A program made the translations under genes and the position numbers. A stretch of 64,000 nt of DNA, taken from contig OZ037869.1 in NCBI GenBank assembly GCA_964035575.1, positions 372,001-436,000 of the forward strand. Direction: 5' to 3'. Every line of letters starts with the position of its first letter. The stretch's first letter is position 1. This stretch comes from Rhynchopus sp. YZ270_cl-10 (Eukaryota > Euglenozoa > Diplonemea > Diplonemida > Diplonemidae). Of this stretch, positions 20,103-30,400 are shown one piece after another. The notes beneath the pieces were generated by a model. That model made no database searches. It saw nothing but the letters and a program-made list of their open reading frames with translations, and was not told where the DNA came from.

Positions 20103-20274
20103 GCTCTAATTAGAGTATTAGGGTATAATTAGAGTCTGGGATTTTGGGCCAAGTCAGTTAGAGTCCAGTTAGAGTATAATTAGAGTCGCTTTTCTTCAAT
20201 TAGACTATAATTAGAGTGCAGTTAGAGCATAATTAGACTCTAACTACACTCTAATTATAGTCTAATTAGAGTAA
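20103..20274. repeat. Interspersed ATTAGAGT words in both orientations
   Basis: About fifteen copies of (A)TTAGAGT or its complement ACTCTAAT, spaced ~10 bases. The left half is mostly TTAGAGT and the right half contains ACTCTAAC/T, so the array can fold on itself. Confidence 0.85.
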
Positions 20275-20340
20275 AACAACAGGCTTCTTGTAGGTGCAAA
20301 CGCCGTAAGGAACCGGTCCCCCTAAGGTTCCTCTGTAGGA

Positions 20341-20562
20341 CCCAGGTACCCACATAGCTGAAAATAAGACTTGGGGAACCGAGTTATCAGGACACAATAT
20401 GTGAAGGCGCTGTGGGTCCGCCTGAAAGCGGGTCGGGGACCCGGTCGCGGGAGGGTGGGGGCCTAGTCCTAGTCCTACTGTACCTAGTACCCAGTACCGG
20501 GAGTAGGCGCAACCCGGGACTCGGGACCCGGCTTATTCTCAGCTATGGGCACCCAGGTACTC
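20341..20562. repeat. GC-rich inverted repeat, possible structured RNA
   Basis: The arm at 20345-20375 (CCACATAGCTGAAAATAAG) is inverted at 20527-20555 (CTTATTCTCAGCTATGGGC). Between them are more pairing segments (CCTACT/AGTAGG) and GGGACCCGG-type palindromes. It stands out from the A-rich surroundings by GC content. Confidence 0.6.
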
Positions 20563-20757
20563 AAACCCGCGCAGTGGCACATGCCCTCAAGTGTGAGTGA
20601 CCCACACATTAGGGAATGCGATGCAAAAACTCTATGTGCACCTTCGGTGCAACGGCGCAGACAGGCCAAGCAGCGTTGGACTCAGAGGAATGCCCGGCCC
20701 GCTGTGCAGGTATCAAACATGAGAAACTCCCAGCAACGGTATAAGAGTTGAAATACG

Positions 20758-20860
20758 AAGCCCTCTTCGTGAACAGTGTACCTTGGTCTGACCGGCTGCA
20801 CCGGGGGGGGTGGACACCCCCAACCATGCAGTCCCATATCCATTTTGTGGTTTACATCTG
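20758..20860 (-). repeat. ~100-nt structured repeat, full copy
   Basis: Runs from AAGCCCTCTTCGTGAACAGT to GTGGTTTACATCTG. GTGAAC pairs with GTTTAC, GGCTGC with GCAGTC, and a G-run with the ACCCCC run. Compare 55700 and 56583. Confidence 0.75.
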
Positions 20861-20877
20861 CTTACTCCCGCTTCCAC

Positions 20878-22803
20878 TCAGCCAGATGAAGGGGGATCAT
20901 TGCAAACACAGGGACATAAATCCTTGATAAAAAAAACATACATTTTGATAAAATGAAGGAGAAGCGCATGCTGAGTCAGCGACGACGGATCCGCCAGGGG
21001 AAAGCGGTGCGGCAGGATCTGCACCACCCCGACACGCGCACGGTTCATCCCCACCACACGCATGCAGCGCAGACGCGTTATCGTGCGCATCTTCCTGAGG
21101 ATATCCCCTTCTGGCTTATACGATTGAAAGAGCAGACGTTCGTAGCGGTGCACTGCGTCCTCGGTGTCCCGCACCTTTTCAGCTTTCTCCGCTTTCTCTA
21201 CACCACTATTGCTACCACCACCAAAATAATGCCCAAACGATCGCCCAATCAGCGACATCATCCCACCCGACGTCCCCGACACATTGGACGACGTATCCTT
21301 CTCAAACCCACCCCGTTTCTCCTGCGGAGACACTGTCAAAGGAGACCCCGTCTCCTCCCCATGCGGACACACTATTGCGACCACCTCCTTCGCAGGCGGT
21401 GGGAGCAACGCAATCACGTTGTTCACTATACAATGCACGTCTTCCTGCGGTGCAACGTGGGCCACATGCTTTAACAAAGAGGAAGCGGTATTGTACAAGA
21501 GAACATGAAGTTTATGGCAAAGCTGTAAAGTCGACGTTTCTGCTGAAGTATTCGAAACCAACGACGCAGTAGAAGAATTGGGAGAAGGAGGAGGGCTAGA
21601 CGGAGCAGAAAAATCGGCAATGAGTTGACGGTACTTCGGAAAAAGGCGCTCGAAGGCGGAGTTCACCTTTTGGTGCGCTGCGTTGTCGGCTTCGTCAAAG
21701 GTACGCCCATTCGCAAACTTCTGCAACACCCTCGAAAACTGCAGAAGTTGGTTCCGTGTCTTATTAACCCCCTGCTGCTTATCAAGCCCCAACCTCTCCA
21801 GGAGATTATACCGTTCAGGTACCACCAATGAAGGTGTCAAACACCGCAAAAGCAAAAAGGCGGACACCATCAACGTTGAGTCGCCGCCCAATTGGTTTGC
21901 TCTGTAGAAAGGGGGTTTTTTTTGAAAATTAAAAAGTTATCAATCAGGCATATGTCACCAAAAAAACGCTGGAAAAAAAAAAGAGAACGGTAAATTTCAC
22001 CCTGCCCCAGAAGGGGGAGAGGGGGCTTTCGAATAAAAGGAGTGCAAAAAATAATGCAAAGAAAATGGGGAGTGAGGGGGGAGAGAGAGAGAGAAAGGGG
22101 GCCATACATTCTGACTATCTCCCTGCACAATACCCGCACCACGACGTTGACTTCGGAAATGGCGTTCTCAAAGTTTTTCAAAAACATTTCGAGGAGCTGT
22201 ATTTTTTTGTTTTGTTTTTTTGATTTTTTGAAAAAAACATACCTCAATCTGAAGATCGGCAGCACGCATGCATTCTTCTTCGTCCCCTTTTGAGGCATCG
22301 AGCTCCATTTTGCTTTCGAGGAAGCGCGGCTCGCGGACGACATGCTGAATGACCGACCCTGTCACGGCACAGATGAAGTCCGGGAGCACCGACTGCGCTA
22401 TCGCATCCAACGCTTTCGAAAGCACGGTTGTTGTGCGGAGGAAGGTCTGCGTCTTTTGAAACGACCCTCCTGTACGCAGGCAGGCTGGCGTCCGACCTGC
22501 CTCAAAGCAAAACAGCAAATAGAACACATCCGGCACTTGATTGAAATACAACGACAACCCTGCCAAGCACTTCGCCCAATGATCCAAATCAGCCGAATGC
22601 GGCGGGTCCACATGCAACGCATATAACAACACAGGCTCCTGCACAAAGAACGTCAAAACCCTTTCATACGACCGTACCTGCGTCCCCACATCCTCCTCCA
22701 CAGGCACCAACGGCGTTGGGTTGCGGCTGCTCAGTGAACTCAGCTGGTCCACCTGAGGCTGTGGTGAGGTGTGCCCAGGGGGAGGAGGAGAAGGGTCGGA
22801 CAT
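20878..22803 (-). CDS. RasGAP-domain protein with intact arginine finger; two introns
   Basis: Exons 22803-22243, 22196-22108 and 21901-20878 total 1674 nt, exactly 557 codons plus stop. Donors are GTATGT and GTATGG, acceptors ACAG. The RasGAP domain spans about residues 45-300. The finger segment FLRTTTVLS matches LFRATTLAS of p120GAP, with the catalytic Arg at residue 123. The FLLLRCLTP signature (FLFLRxxxPA in the family) is at 232-240, reached only after both introns are removed. A helix (LLQFSRVLQKFANGRTF) matches the LxxxAKVLQNLAN block. The C-terminal ~200 residues have a low-complexity linker and end near a hydrophobic, Cys-containing tail. It should switch off a Ras-family GTPase. 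It sits beside the RhoGAP-fold gene. Confidence 0.87.
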
Positions 22804-23171
22804 CGTGGTTGCGTTCCGACTAAAACGAATATTATAGCATTGAGAACAACTATTAAGAAACTGAAAGAGTTGGAAAAAAACAACTAAAATATAAGATAAA
22901 ATAAAAGGCCTGTCAAAAGGAAGGTGAGAAAAGGGGGCAAAAAAAAGAGTTGAAAGTGCAAACAAAAAAAAGAATCGTACAGGAGGGCAGAAACATGGTA
23001 TGCAATATCCTCAAAAAAACAATGCATGACCAGAACCATCCCTTTGAGCAAACAAAAAAAAAATGTAGTGGCCGCAAAATTAATGTGCAAAAGGGGGGTT
23101 TGGGTATTTCTTTATCGAATAGGGTTTCTGTGTGTCATAAGACAGTTTTGCGCAAGGGGGGGAGCGTGCTA
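22804..23171. other. Intergenic DNA
   Basis: A-rich spacer between the RasGAP start and the PPR-like stop, with a GTGCAAAC fragment at ~22950. No gene is seen. Confidence 0.6.
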
Positions 23172-24522
23172 TTAGATTTGCTTCACGCCACCAGCCTCTT
23201 CGTGCAGCGGACAGTTCAAATAGCGGTTTCTTTGCGCGAACACATTTGGGTCCCATTCCTTCCACTTGCCCTCGCTTCTGTACTTCGCCCATTTTTCTAT
23301 CCAACGTACCTGGAAGGGTGTTGTGTTTAAAAAAAGGTTTGAAAGATGATGGCCTCACGGAAGAGAATAAATATCACATACGTGTTTTGGGTATCCGTAC
23401 TTTTCCCAATCTTGGTAGAAGAAAGCCTTACCCTTCTTTGCCTCCCTGAGTGGTGGTTGGTGTGATACGAAGGCACAAAAGCAGAAGGGGATATTCAAAA
23501 AATGACACATACTTCCATTCCACGTGCTTGAATGTCTCACGGTTAAAGGGATGCCCAAGAACGGACCATTCTCTCGGCTCACGCGGTCTTCCCCTGTGGT
23601 GTGGTAAAATTTAGAAAAGTCGCAAAAAAAAAAAAAAAGTTGAAGGAAGCCTTCAAGTTTTGAAGAAAAATAATGCATACTTAATATTGTGCCACAGCGT
23701 TTTCGTGTCGAAATTGTCTTTGGATAGCGGGTGTGCTGTTTTGAAGAGCTCTTTCCGTTCCTTTCTGTCAAGCTCGCTTCCGACTCGCACCAGCGCATCG
23801 TAGAACCGCTCGAAGGAGAGGAGGGTCACATGCTCGGGCTGGAGGACACCTTTTGCGAGGGCCTGGTCGTAGAGGGCTTTGCATTTTTGCACTGCGACGT
23901 CGTCTCCGATGATCGACCGCGAGAGGACGTACGACCTGCAAATCGCGACGTAGGCTTCTCTGCCGTACGGCAGCTTCTTCTCACCAATGAGCGCAAACGT
24001 CTCCTCCGCCTTCTGCAGCAGACGAGCACGGCCGTACATCTGCACCATCGTTGTGTATTGTCGTTGGGAGAGCCCATAGCGCTCCTGTAGGTCCGCAAAG
24101 ACGCGCAGGCAACGTGGTACCCAGACCTTGGGGCGGAGCTCGACGTGGTCAAGCACCTCTTCTATGAAGTTGGTGTAGTCTTCGGGGTGGTTGTAGAGAC
24201 GCTGGCGGTGTGCCTGCTGGTAGTATTCCCAGTGGTATTCAGGGTCCACGACGTAGGTTTCGAGGTTGTCGGTCCATTCCACGTTGCGCAGCCACACCTC
24301 GGGGAAGTGGTTCCGCAGTGCGCGTGTCTTCCATTCGTTACTCCGCACCCCCATCCGGATGTCAAACATCCACCTCGGGTGGATCGACCCCTCATTATGC
24401 CCACCACTCCGACTGTGGTACTTCCACCGCGAACGGAAACGCTTCTGCTTCGCAAGGCTGTTCACCGCAGGTACGCCCACAGTGTGCGTCACGCTTGCCG
24501 AGGCAACGCGAAGGCGGTCCAT
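23172..24522 (-). CDS. PPR-like, probably mitochondrial protein; three introns
   Basis: Exons 24522-23681, 23593-23513, 23445-23382 and 23309-23172 total 1125 nt and encode 374 aa. All junctions are frame-consistent (phases 2, 2, 0) with donors GTATGC, GTATGT, GTATGT and CAG acceptors. The N-terminus is basic (LAKQKRFRSRWKYHSRSG). Residues ~120-270 contain paired helices of pentatricopeptide type (YTTMVQMYGRARLLQKAEE; REAYVAICRSYVLSRSI). The last three short exons are rich in Trp and Lys (WEKYGYPKH, WIEKWAKYRSEGKWKEW). PPR proteins bind organellar RNA or sit in mitoribosomes. Which applies here is unknown, and a TPR-like alternative cannot be excluded. Confidence 0.75.
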
Positions 24523-24680
24523 TTTGTTTGGTTCCCCTTCCTGGGTGGTGGTGGGTGGGTGCTGGGGGTAGGGTGGATGTGAAAAGGTAGGGGGGGGTGA
24601 GGGGGTATCGTTGGTTTGTGTTTTTTTTTTTTTTACCGATCTTTGCTTGGTCCAGTGATACCTCTTCCTCGCTGTTGGTC

Positions 24681-26195
24681 TCAGTTGTCCTTGGGGGGGA
24701 GGATGGTGACAACGTCCGGCTGCGGCTTGCTGGGTCCCTTCTTGCCGGTGGGGTCGTATCCGAGCATGATCTTCACGGTGAGACCAAGCACTCCCTGACG
24801 CATGTACACGGTACGGGTGCACTGCGAGACGAACTGGTGGGGCACGTCTCCAGAGAACTTCATGTATCCGTCCTTGAACTTCATGGCCTTGGCACGCTGT
24901 CCACGCACCTTACCTGCGATGGTCAGTTCCACACCCTTGGCCTCGGACTCCATCACGAACTTCATCACTCCGTAGCATGCACGACGCACGGGAAGTCCTC
25001 CGACAAGCTTGTAACGGAGGGACTCAGCCTGGGCGATGGCGGACAGACCACGGTTGGCGACACGCTCGGCGTACAGCTCCACTCCACCCTCGGGGAAGCC
25101 GAAACGCTTCTGCACGACGGAGGTCAGCTCGCGGATGCGACGGCCACCCTCTCCGAGCACGTCCTTGGAGCGTGTGGCCTGGATGATGATCTCAGTGCGC
25201 TGGGGGGTCACGCGCACCTGTATGGGGAGAGAGGGGAAAGGGTGTCAGTGTCGGAGGAGGGGAGAAAACGGGAGAGGGGAGAGGGTGTCAGTGTCGGAGG
25301 AGGGGAGAAAACGGGAGAGGGGAGAGGGTGTCAGTGTCGGAGGAGGGGAGAAAACGGGAGAGGGGAAAGGGTGTCAGTGTCGGAGGAGGGGAGAAAACGG
25401 GAGAGGGGAAAGGGTGTCAGTGTCGGAGGAGGGGAGAAAACGGGAGAGGGGAAAGGGTGTCAGTGTCGGAGGAGGGGAGAAAACGGGAGAGGGGAAAGGG
25501 TGTCAGTGTCGGAGGAGGGGAGAAAACGGGAGAGGGGAGAGGGTGTCAGTGTCGGAGGAGGGGAGAAAACGGGAGAGGGGAAAGGGTGTCAGTGTCGGAG
25601 GAGGGGAGAAAACGGGAGAGGGGAAAGGGTGTCAGTGTCGGAGGAGGGGAGAAAACGGGAGAGGGGAAAGGGTGTCAGTGTCGGAGGAGGGGAGAAAACG
25701 GGAGAGGGGAGAGGGTGTCAGTGTCGGAGGAGGGGAGAAAACGGGAGAGGGGAAAGGGTGTCAGTGTCGGAGGAGGGGAGAAAACGGGAGAGGGGAAAGG
25801 GTGTCAGTGTCGGAGGAGGGGAGAAAACGGGAGAGGGGAGAGGGTGTCAGTGTCGGAGGAGGGGAGAAAACGGGAGAGGGGAAAGGGTGTCAGTGTCGGA
25901 GGAGGGGAGAAAACGGGAGAGGGGAGAGGGTGTCAGTGTCGGAGGAGGGGAGAAAACGGGAGAGGGGAGAGGGTGTCAGTGTCGGAGGAGGGGAGAAAAC
26001 GGGAGAGGGGAAAGGGTGTCAGTGTCGGAGGAGGGGAGAAAACGGGAGAGGGGAGGCAGGAGTGTGTTATCATACCTCAACGCCGGAGAAACCGTCCTCA
26101 GCGAGTTCCCTGCGGAGAAGCTCGGACAGCTCGCAGTAGAAAACTCCGTCGGCGACGAACTTCCTCTTCTTGGACAGGTTGGGGCGAAGGGCCAT
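24681..26195 (-). CDS. RPS3: Small-subunit ribosomal protein uS3; one minisatellite-filled intron
   Basis: Exon 1 (26195-26076, 40 codons, starting [20 protein letters not shown]) and exon 2 (25217-24681) give 218 aa, slightly shorter than human uS3 (243). The KH-domain loop is VLGEGGRRI. The C-terminal domain contains [18 protein letters not shown] and [19 protein letters not shown], which is essentially canonical. The protein lines the mRNA entry channel of the 40S subunit. The 858-bp intron (donor GTATGA, acceptor ACAG, phase 0) is made almost wholly of a 43-bp tandem repeat. Few genes in this window have so conserved a product, which makes the exon calls secure. Confidence 0.97.
25242..26056. 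repeat. 43-bp minisatellite, ~19 copies, inside the uS3 intron
   Basis: Units are spaced exactly 43 bases (GTGTCAGTGT starts at 25242 and 25285, and the last near 26016). They vary mainly by one A/G position (AAAGG or AGAGG). On the transcribed strand each unit reads CACTGACACCCTTTCCCC plus further pyrimidines, the same sequence that precedes the true 3' splice site. Confidence 0.97.
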
Positions 26196-26422
26196 TTTGC
26201 TGAGTTTTTTTTTGGGTTTAAAGGGGATGGACCTGAAGTGTGTGGGGGTGAAGGAAGAGTTGTAGCGGGGGTGGGGTGGTGGGTGCGCCGTGTGCGCAAA
26301 GGGGAAGGAGATTTATGATAAAAGCGGGGGAGAAATTCGTCCTTCGTTCATGTGTGTGTCCTTTGTATAAAAAAAGAGAAACAAAATGGTACAAAAACAA
26401 CAAAACCCCCCTCCCCCTCAAG

Positions 26423-26582
26423 GGTGCACGGTGGGGTCCAACCTCTGAGCTGGACTAAAAGCTGGGGTCTCAACTAGCGGGTGTGGTGGACCCGAAAAGC
26501 GGGGTGTCGTCATACCCTCTCCCTCTAGTTGAGTCTCCTGTTTGACTCCAGGCTCAAAAGCTAGACCCCACCGTGTGTGTGC
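26423..26582. repeat. Fold-back element with ~55-bp imperfect inverted arms
   Basis: The left arm 26423-26477 begins GTGCACGGTGGGGTC and ends GTCTCAACTAG. The right arm 26525-26582 is its inverse (CTAGTTGAGTCTC ... GACCCCACCGTG). The 47-base centre is non-coding. Probably a MITE or a structured RNA. Confidence 0.7.
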
Positions 26583-26900
26583 ATCTTGTTGTACTAATCA
26601 CCTAGCACAAAGAGAGGTTGGTCTGCCACACACACCCCCTGCCCCCCTGGTCGTTCAATATAACACAATAAAAGCAAACACACGCTACTGGCTGGGTGTG
26701 TATTGTAAGAAGGAGAACCCTCGGAAAGAAGAAAGCGATGTGGCGCATTTATCTTTTCCGGTATTCAAAAAAAAAAAAACTGTAAGATGATCCAGTCACA
26801 CTGTGCTTGTTGTCACCTATGAAAGTATTACAACACATACGTTCAATGAATTGAAAGTACATGAATATGGATCAACAAAAAGAGAAAAAAAAAACTTGTA

Positions 26901-26930
26901 CGATGAATGTGGCTCTCGCGCACTAATGAA
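26901..26930 (-). repeat. Loop-conserved hairpin, degenerate
   Basis: CGATGAATGTGGCTCTCGCG then CACTAATG keeps the core GCTCTCG, but the arms pair only partly. Confidence 0.4.
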
Positions 26931-27266
26931 CAAAAACTGAAAACGTTGATAGACACCATCACGGGGCATCCCAACTACAAAACGAGAAAAAAAAATCACT
27001 CGAAAAAGAAAAGAAAAATTGAAGAGGGATCAACCTCGCAGGCACAACACAGTTATTTTAAAGGGGTGCCGTCATGGTAATGCAAGGAATGCCCTGAAGG
27101 TGGATATTGGGCGTGGACATATCATGTGAGCAGGGGCGCAAAAGGGATCAATGGAAGAACGTTTGTGCGAAGCAAATAAAGTAGAATTGAGGGACACCAC
27201 AAGAGACTTGTCGTAATAATGGCGAAACCCGAAAATCTGAAATAAAATAAAAACGAGAAGACGAAA

Positions 27267-27305
27267 GTGCAAAACACCTCACCCGTTCATCGGAGCGCAG
27301 GCACT
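27267..27305 (-). repeat. GTGC/GCAC hairpin (third stem type)
   Basis: GTGCAAAACACCTCACCC ... GAGCGCAGGCACTG. Outer GTGC and GCAC pair. Related to 35357, 38949 and 51720. Confidence 0.5.
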
Positions 27306-27436
27306 GAAGAAAAATGTTGGCATGATCCGCTTCCCTTTAGTCACCCAAACAAATGAGTTGCTATGAACACCTCTGTTCTCCATCGTACGCAAGGAAGTCA
27401 GAAAAAAGCGAATTCTCTTTTTAAATCACCTCGTTT

Positions 27437-30400
27437 TCATCGCCTCAAGCCTGGTATTCCGCGCCATCCTTCCCCTGATCCTTGCGGAATCTGTTTTGAT
27501 TTTTTTTGTTTTCAATTTTTTCATTTTTTTTTTCAACCCTCCACCCCGACATACCGACGACTGAATTTTGAACGGCCACTGCGACTCAGGTCGTAACGAC
27601 CTATCTACACAGAGCACAAAGAGGCTTCCCGAGAGCGTGCCCAGCACTGCTGCGCCGTCCCCACATTGGTCGGGGAGCTGTGTACAGCTTGCAAAGGTTT
27701 CACCACAGGGGAGGTGGATGTGGCTGTCGTGGTCACCTACTACCACACCGCCACGGAAGATTTCAACAAAGCGCGCAAAGCCGTTCACATGATCCTCCTC
27801 TCCCCCTACCAGACACAGCAGTGGAACGGGGTGCACCAACAACGCGATATCACGTACCTTCAACGCCACAGAGTCTCTCGTACTCCCGGTCAACGCCTCA
27901 TGCGACACCAGCACTTCCCCGTTAATGGAAAACACCACAGCCGTCTGAACCATCCCCTCACCTTCTTGCAACCCGCGAATCACGCTTTCAGACTTCAAGC
28001 AAGTAAACGGCGGCTGCGAGATACCACACTGCGTTGCATTGGGAATATCACACAACGCAGAGATCAAGGGGAAAGCAGTATGCGGGGGTGCGAAGGTGAT
28101 GAGCAGACGACGGATGTTTGTTGTACCTTCTGGGGGAGGAAGGACACGGAGGAGGGCACCACTGCGTACAGAGTGAACAAGAATGTCTCCACAAGAGGAT
28201 CCGCTCACAACAGTGTCCAGCTTTTGATTGGCTGCAACTGCAGTGACAAACCCGGTGTGTCCACGGATTAAGCGGGTCAACTTCACATTATGAGCAGAGC
28301 TGGCCACCCTCTTCTCCCCACGCTCGCTCAACGCAAACACCACAACCAACCCTAATGAAGTCCCAACACACAAAAACGGTTCACTACACGACACACACGT
28401 TGCCAACCCAGGGTCAAACAAATCGGGCACCCCAAGATTGTCCTCCCCTGCCTGCGCCTCCACCAGCTTCGCCTTCACACTAAAACTATCTAACAATACT
28501 GTCGGTCGCTTTGTATGTACAACACGGATTTTGCCGTCCCATGCTCCAGCGATGTAGACCTTACCCCCTTTGCTGTGGGAAAGACGGTGCGATGCGTGGA
28601 AGCGGCTGTCCGCCATGTCAAAGGTAGAATCGCCGGCAGTTGCCTCTTCGTCGGTATGATTCCAAGGTGACCACAGCTTCAGTGCAGAGAGCGTCTGGAG
28701 AAGGCCGTTCGAGTTTGCCGATGTGCCTCCTGCAGAAGCATTCGAAGGAGACCCCCCAGCGACAATCCCGCCTGCGCTCACCAACCCCCCTACAGTGCCT
28801 GCAGCTGCCGCTAGCAGACCTTCTTTGTTCGTCAGCTTGAGCGACCCAAAATCGAGCTTCACATTATAAAAATTCAGCGCCGAGGTCACACAGAAGACAG
28901 TCCCCGACCCTCCAGCCCCTTCTGCAACAGTATCATCGATGAGAGGCGAACCTGACCCTCCGGTGCATCCTGATGTTCCGAGGGGTGTCAGCTTTTCGTC
29001 TTCGGACTGCGATGTGAGGACAAGAGATGTTAAGACAGAGGGGCGTCGCCCGCCTACGGCAGAACCCAACTCTACCCGCGAGACGGCAAGCACTTTGTTT
29101 GACGAACCGGATCCGTTTACGACGGTCCATTCGGTTTGCTCCTCGGATTCAAAGCTGGTGGCGGTGGATTCACGTTGTACGCTTCCTCCTAGGTCGACAA
29201 GAACAGCTTGTTGGTGAAGCGCTGCAGCAGAAGTTGCGACAGACTCATTGCTGTTCAAATGCCTCATCGGATGCGGTTTAGTAAACAACTGCGAAGGGGT
29301 CTGTCCAAACGCTTGAATCTGACTCTGATACGACTCACGCTGCTGGATATCAACCTTCGCCCAATCGACCGCCCCTTCATACGTTAAATAATAGAACAAA
29401 TTGTTTGCCTGCACCGCTGCAGGTCCCTTCTGTTTGTGTCCAAAAATCAGATCAATCCATTTATGCAAACAAGAAGAAACATATTGACTTTCCAAAGCCT
29501 GCCGGTTCATGTGTATAAAGCGGTACGCCGACCCCCCAGCCCACGGAGGAAGCTTTACATCATCGAGGTCCTCCCCGGAGTGCAGCTTCCCAAATTGGAG
29601 ACGGTTGCGGTTTAACAAAAACTCTGGTGTAGTGAAGAACTCTGGGGTAAGTTCTTTTACATCCGTTGGGCCTTCGAGCACACCACGCCAGGCCCCTTCC
29701 ACAGAAAGAAACATCCGGTCTGGTACATCCCACTTCCCGCCCTGCATCTTCAAAAGCATTGTCGAGAAGGGCTCCACCCTTGCCAGATAAAAGAGCACGG
29801 CGCCCCCATAGCTGTAATGCGACCCATATAGGAAGGCGTCCATATCGTCCGCATCTTGCATCTGTTTGTACCGTTCGAGGAAGCCTTCTAGGCGTTGTGG
29901 GTTGAGTGCTCCTACCGGTTTGGAGAAGTCGCGGTAACAGCTTGGGTCAGAAAGGTCGATTGTATCAGAGGTGTAATCCGAGAGCACCCAAGGGAACACT
30001 GGGTACTGATTGATGTCGTTGAAGCTGCGCCCTGCAAGGAAGTTTAGCTCCATAAGGTATTCGTAGTTGCTGATTTGGTTTTTGACCCAGCGTTCTGTGA
30101 TTTTGTACTTTTTGACCGCCTCTGCCGGGGTCCTGCAGGTAAGCGAGGGGCCCCTCGTAATAGACGCCGTCACCGTCATGGCAGCACGATTCTTCGGTTT
30201 TGTTAATACACTAATAAATGAATCCCGAATACCTTGATCCGAAAACTTAAAGAAATGCGAGCCAGACGCAACCGCGTCGCTCTCCACCAAAAACTCCAAC
30301 GCATTCTTCTGCAAAAAACACCGTCTCTGGTACACAGCCAGCACCGACGCAATCGATATCACCACATCATGCGAGCCCCCAGCCTCCACCTCTTTGCTTT

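Larger units (their letters stand above)
20034..20877. other. 0.84 kb gap: ATTAGAGT array, GC-rich structured block, ~100-nt repeat
   Basis: No coding frame is credible. From left to right: an AT-rich array of TTAGAGT words (20103-20274), a GC-rich block with long inverted repeats (20281-20750), and a full copy of the ~100-nt structured repeat (20758-20860). Confidence 0.7.
26196..27436. other. 1.24 kb gap with a fold-back element and hairpins
   Basis: No gene is seen. The gap contains a ~160-bp fold-back (26423-26582) and two short hairpins (26901, 27267); the rest is A-rich. Confidence 0.65.

Noticed and set aside
25242-26056. CRISPR-like array
   Set aside because: The repeats abut without unique spacers; it is a minisatellite in a eukaryotic intron.
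24597-26318. A 573-codon plus-strand frame with Gly/Arg/Glu-rich repeats
   Set aside because: It is the antisense of uS3 read through the 43-bp minisatellite; uS3 on the minus strand is unambiguous.
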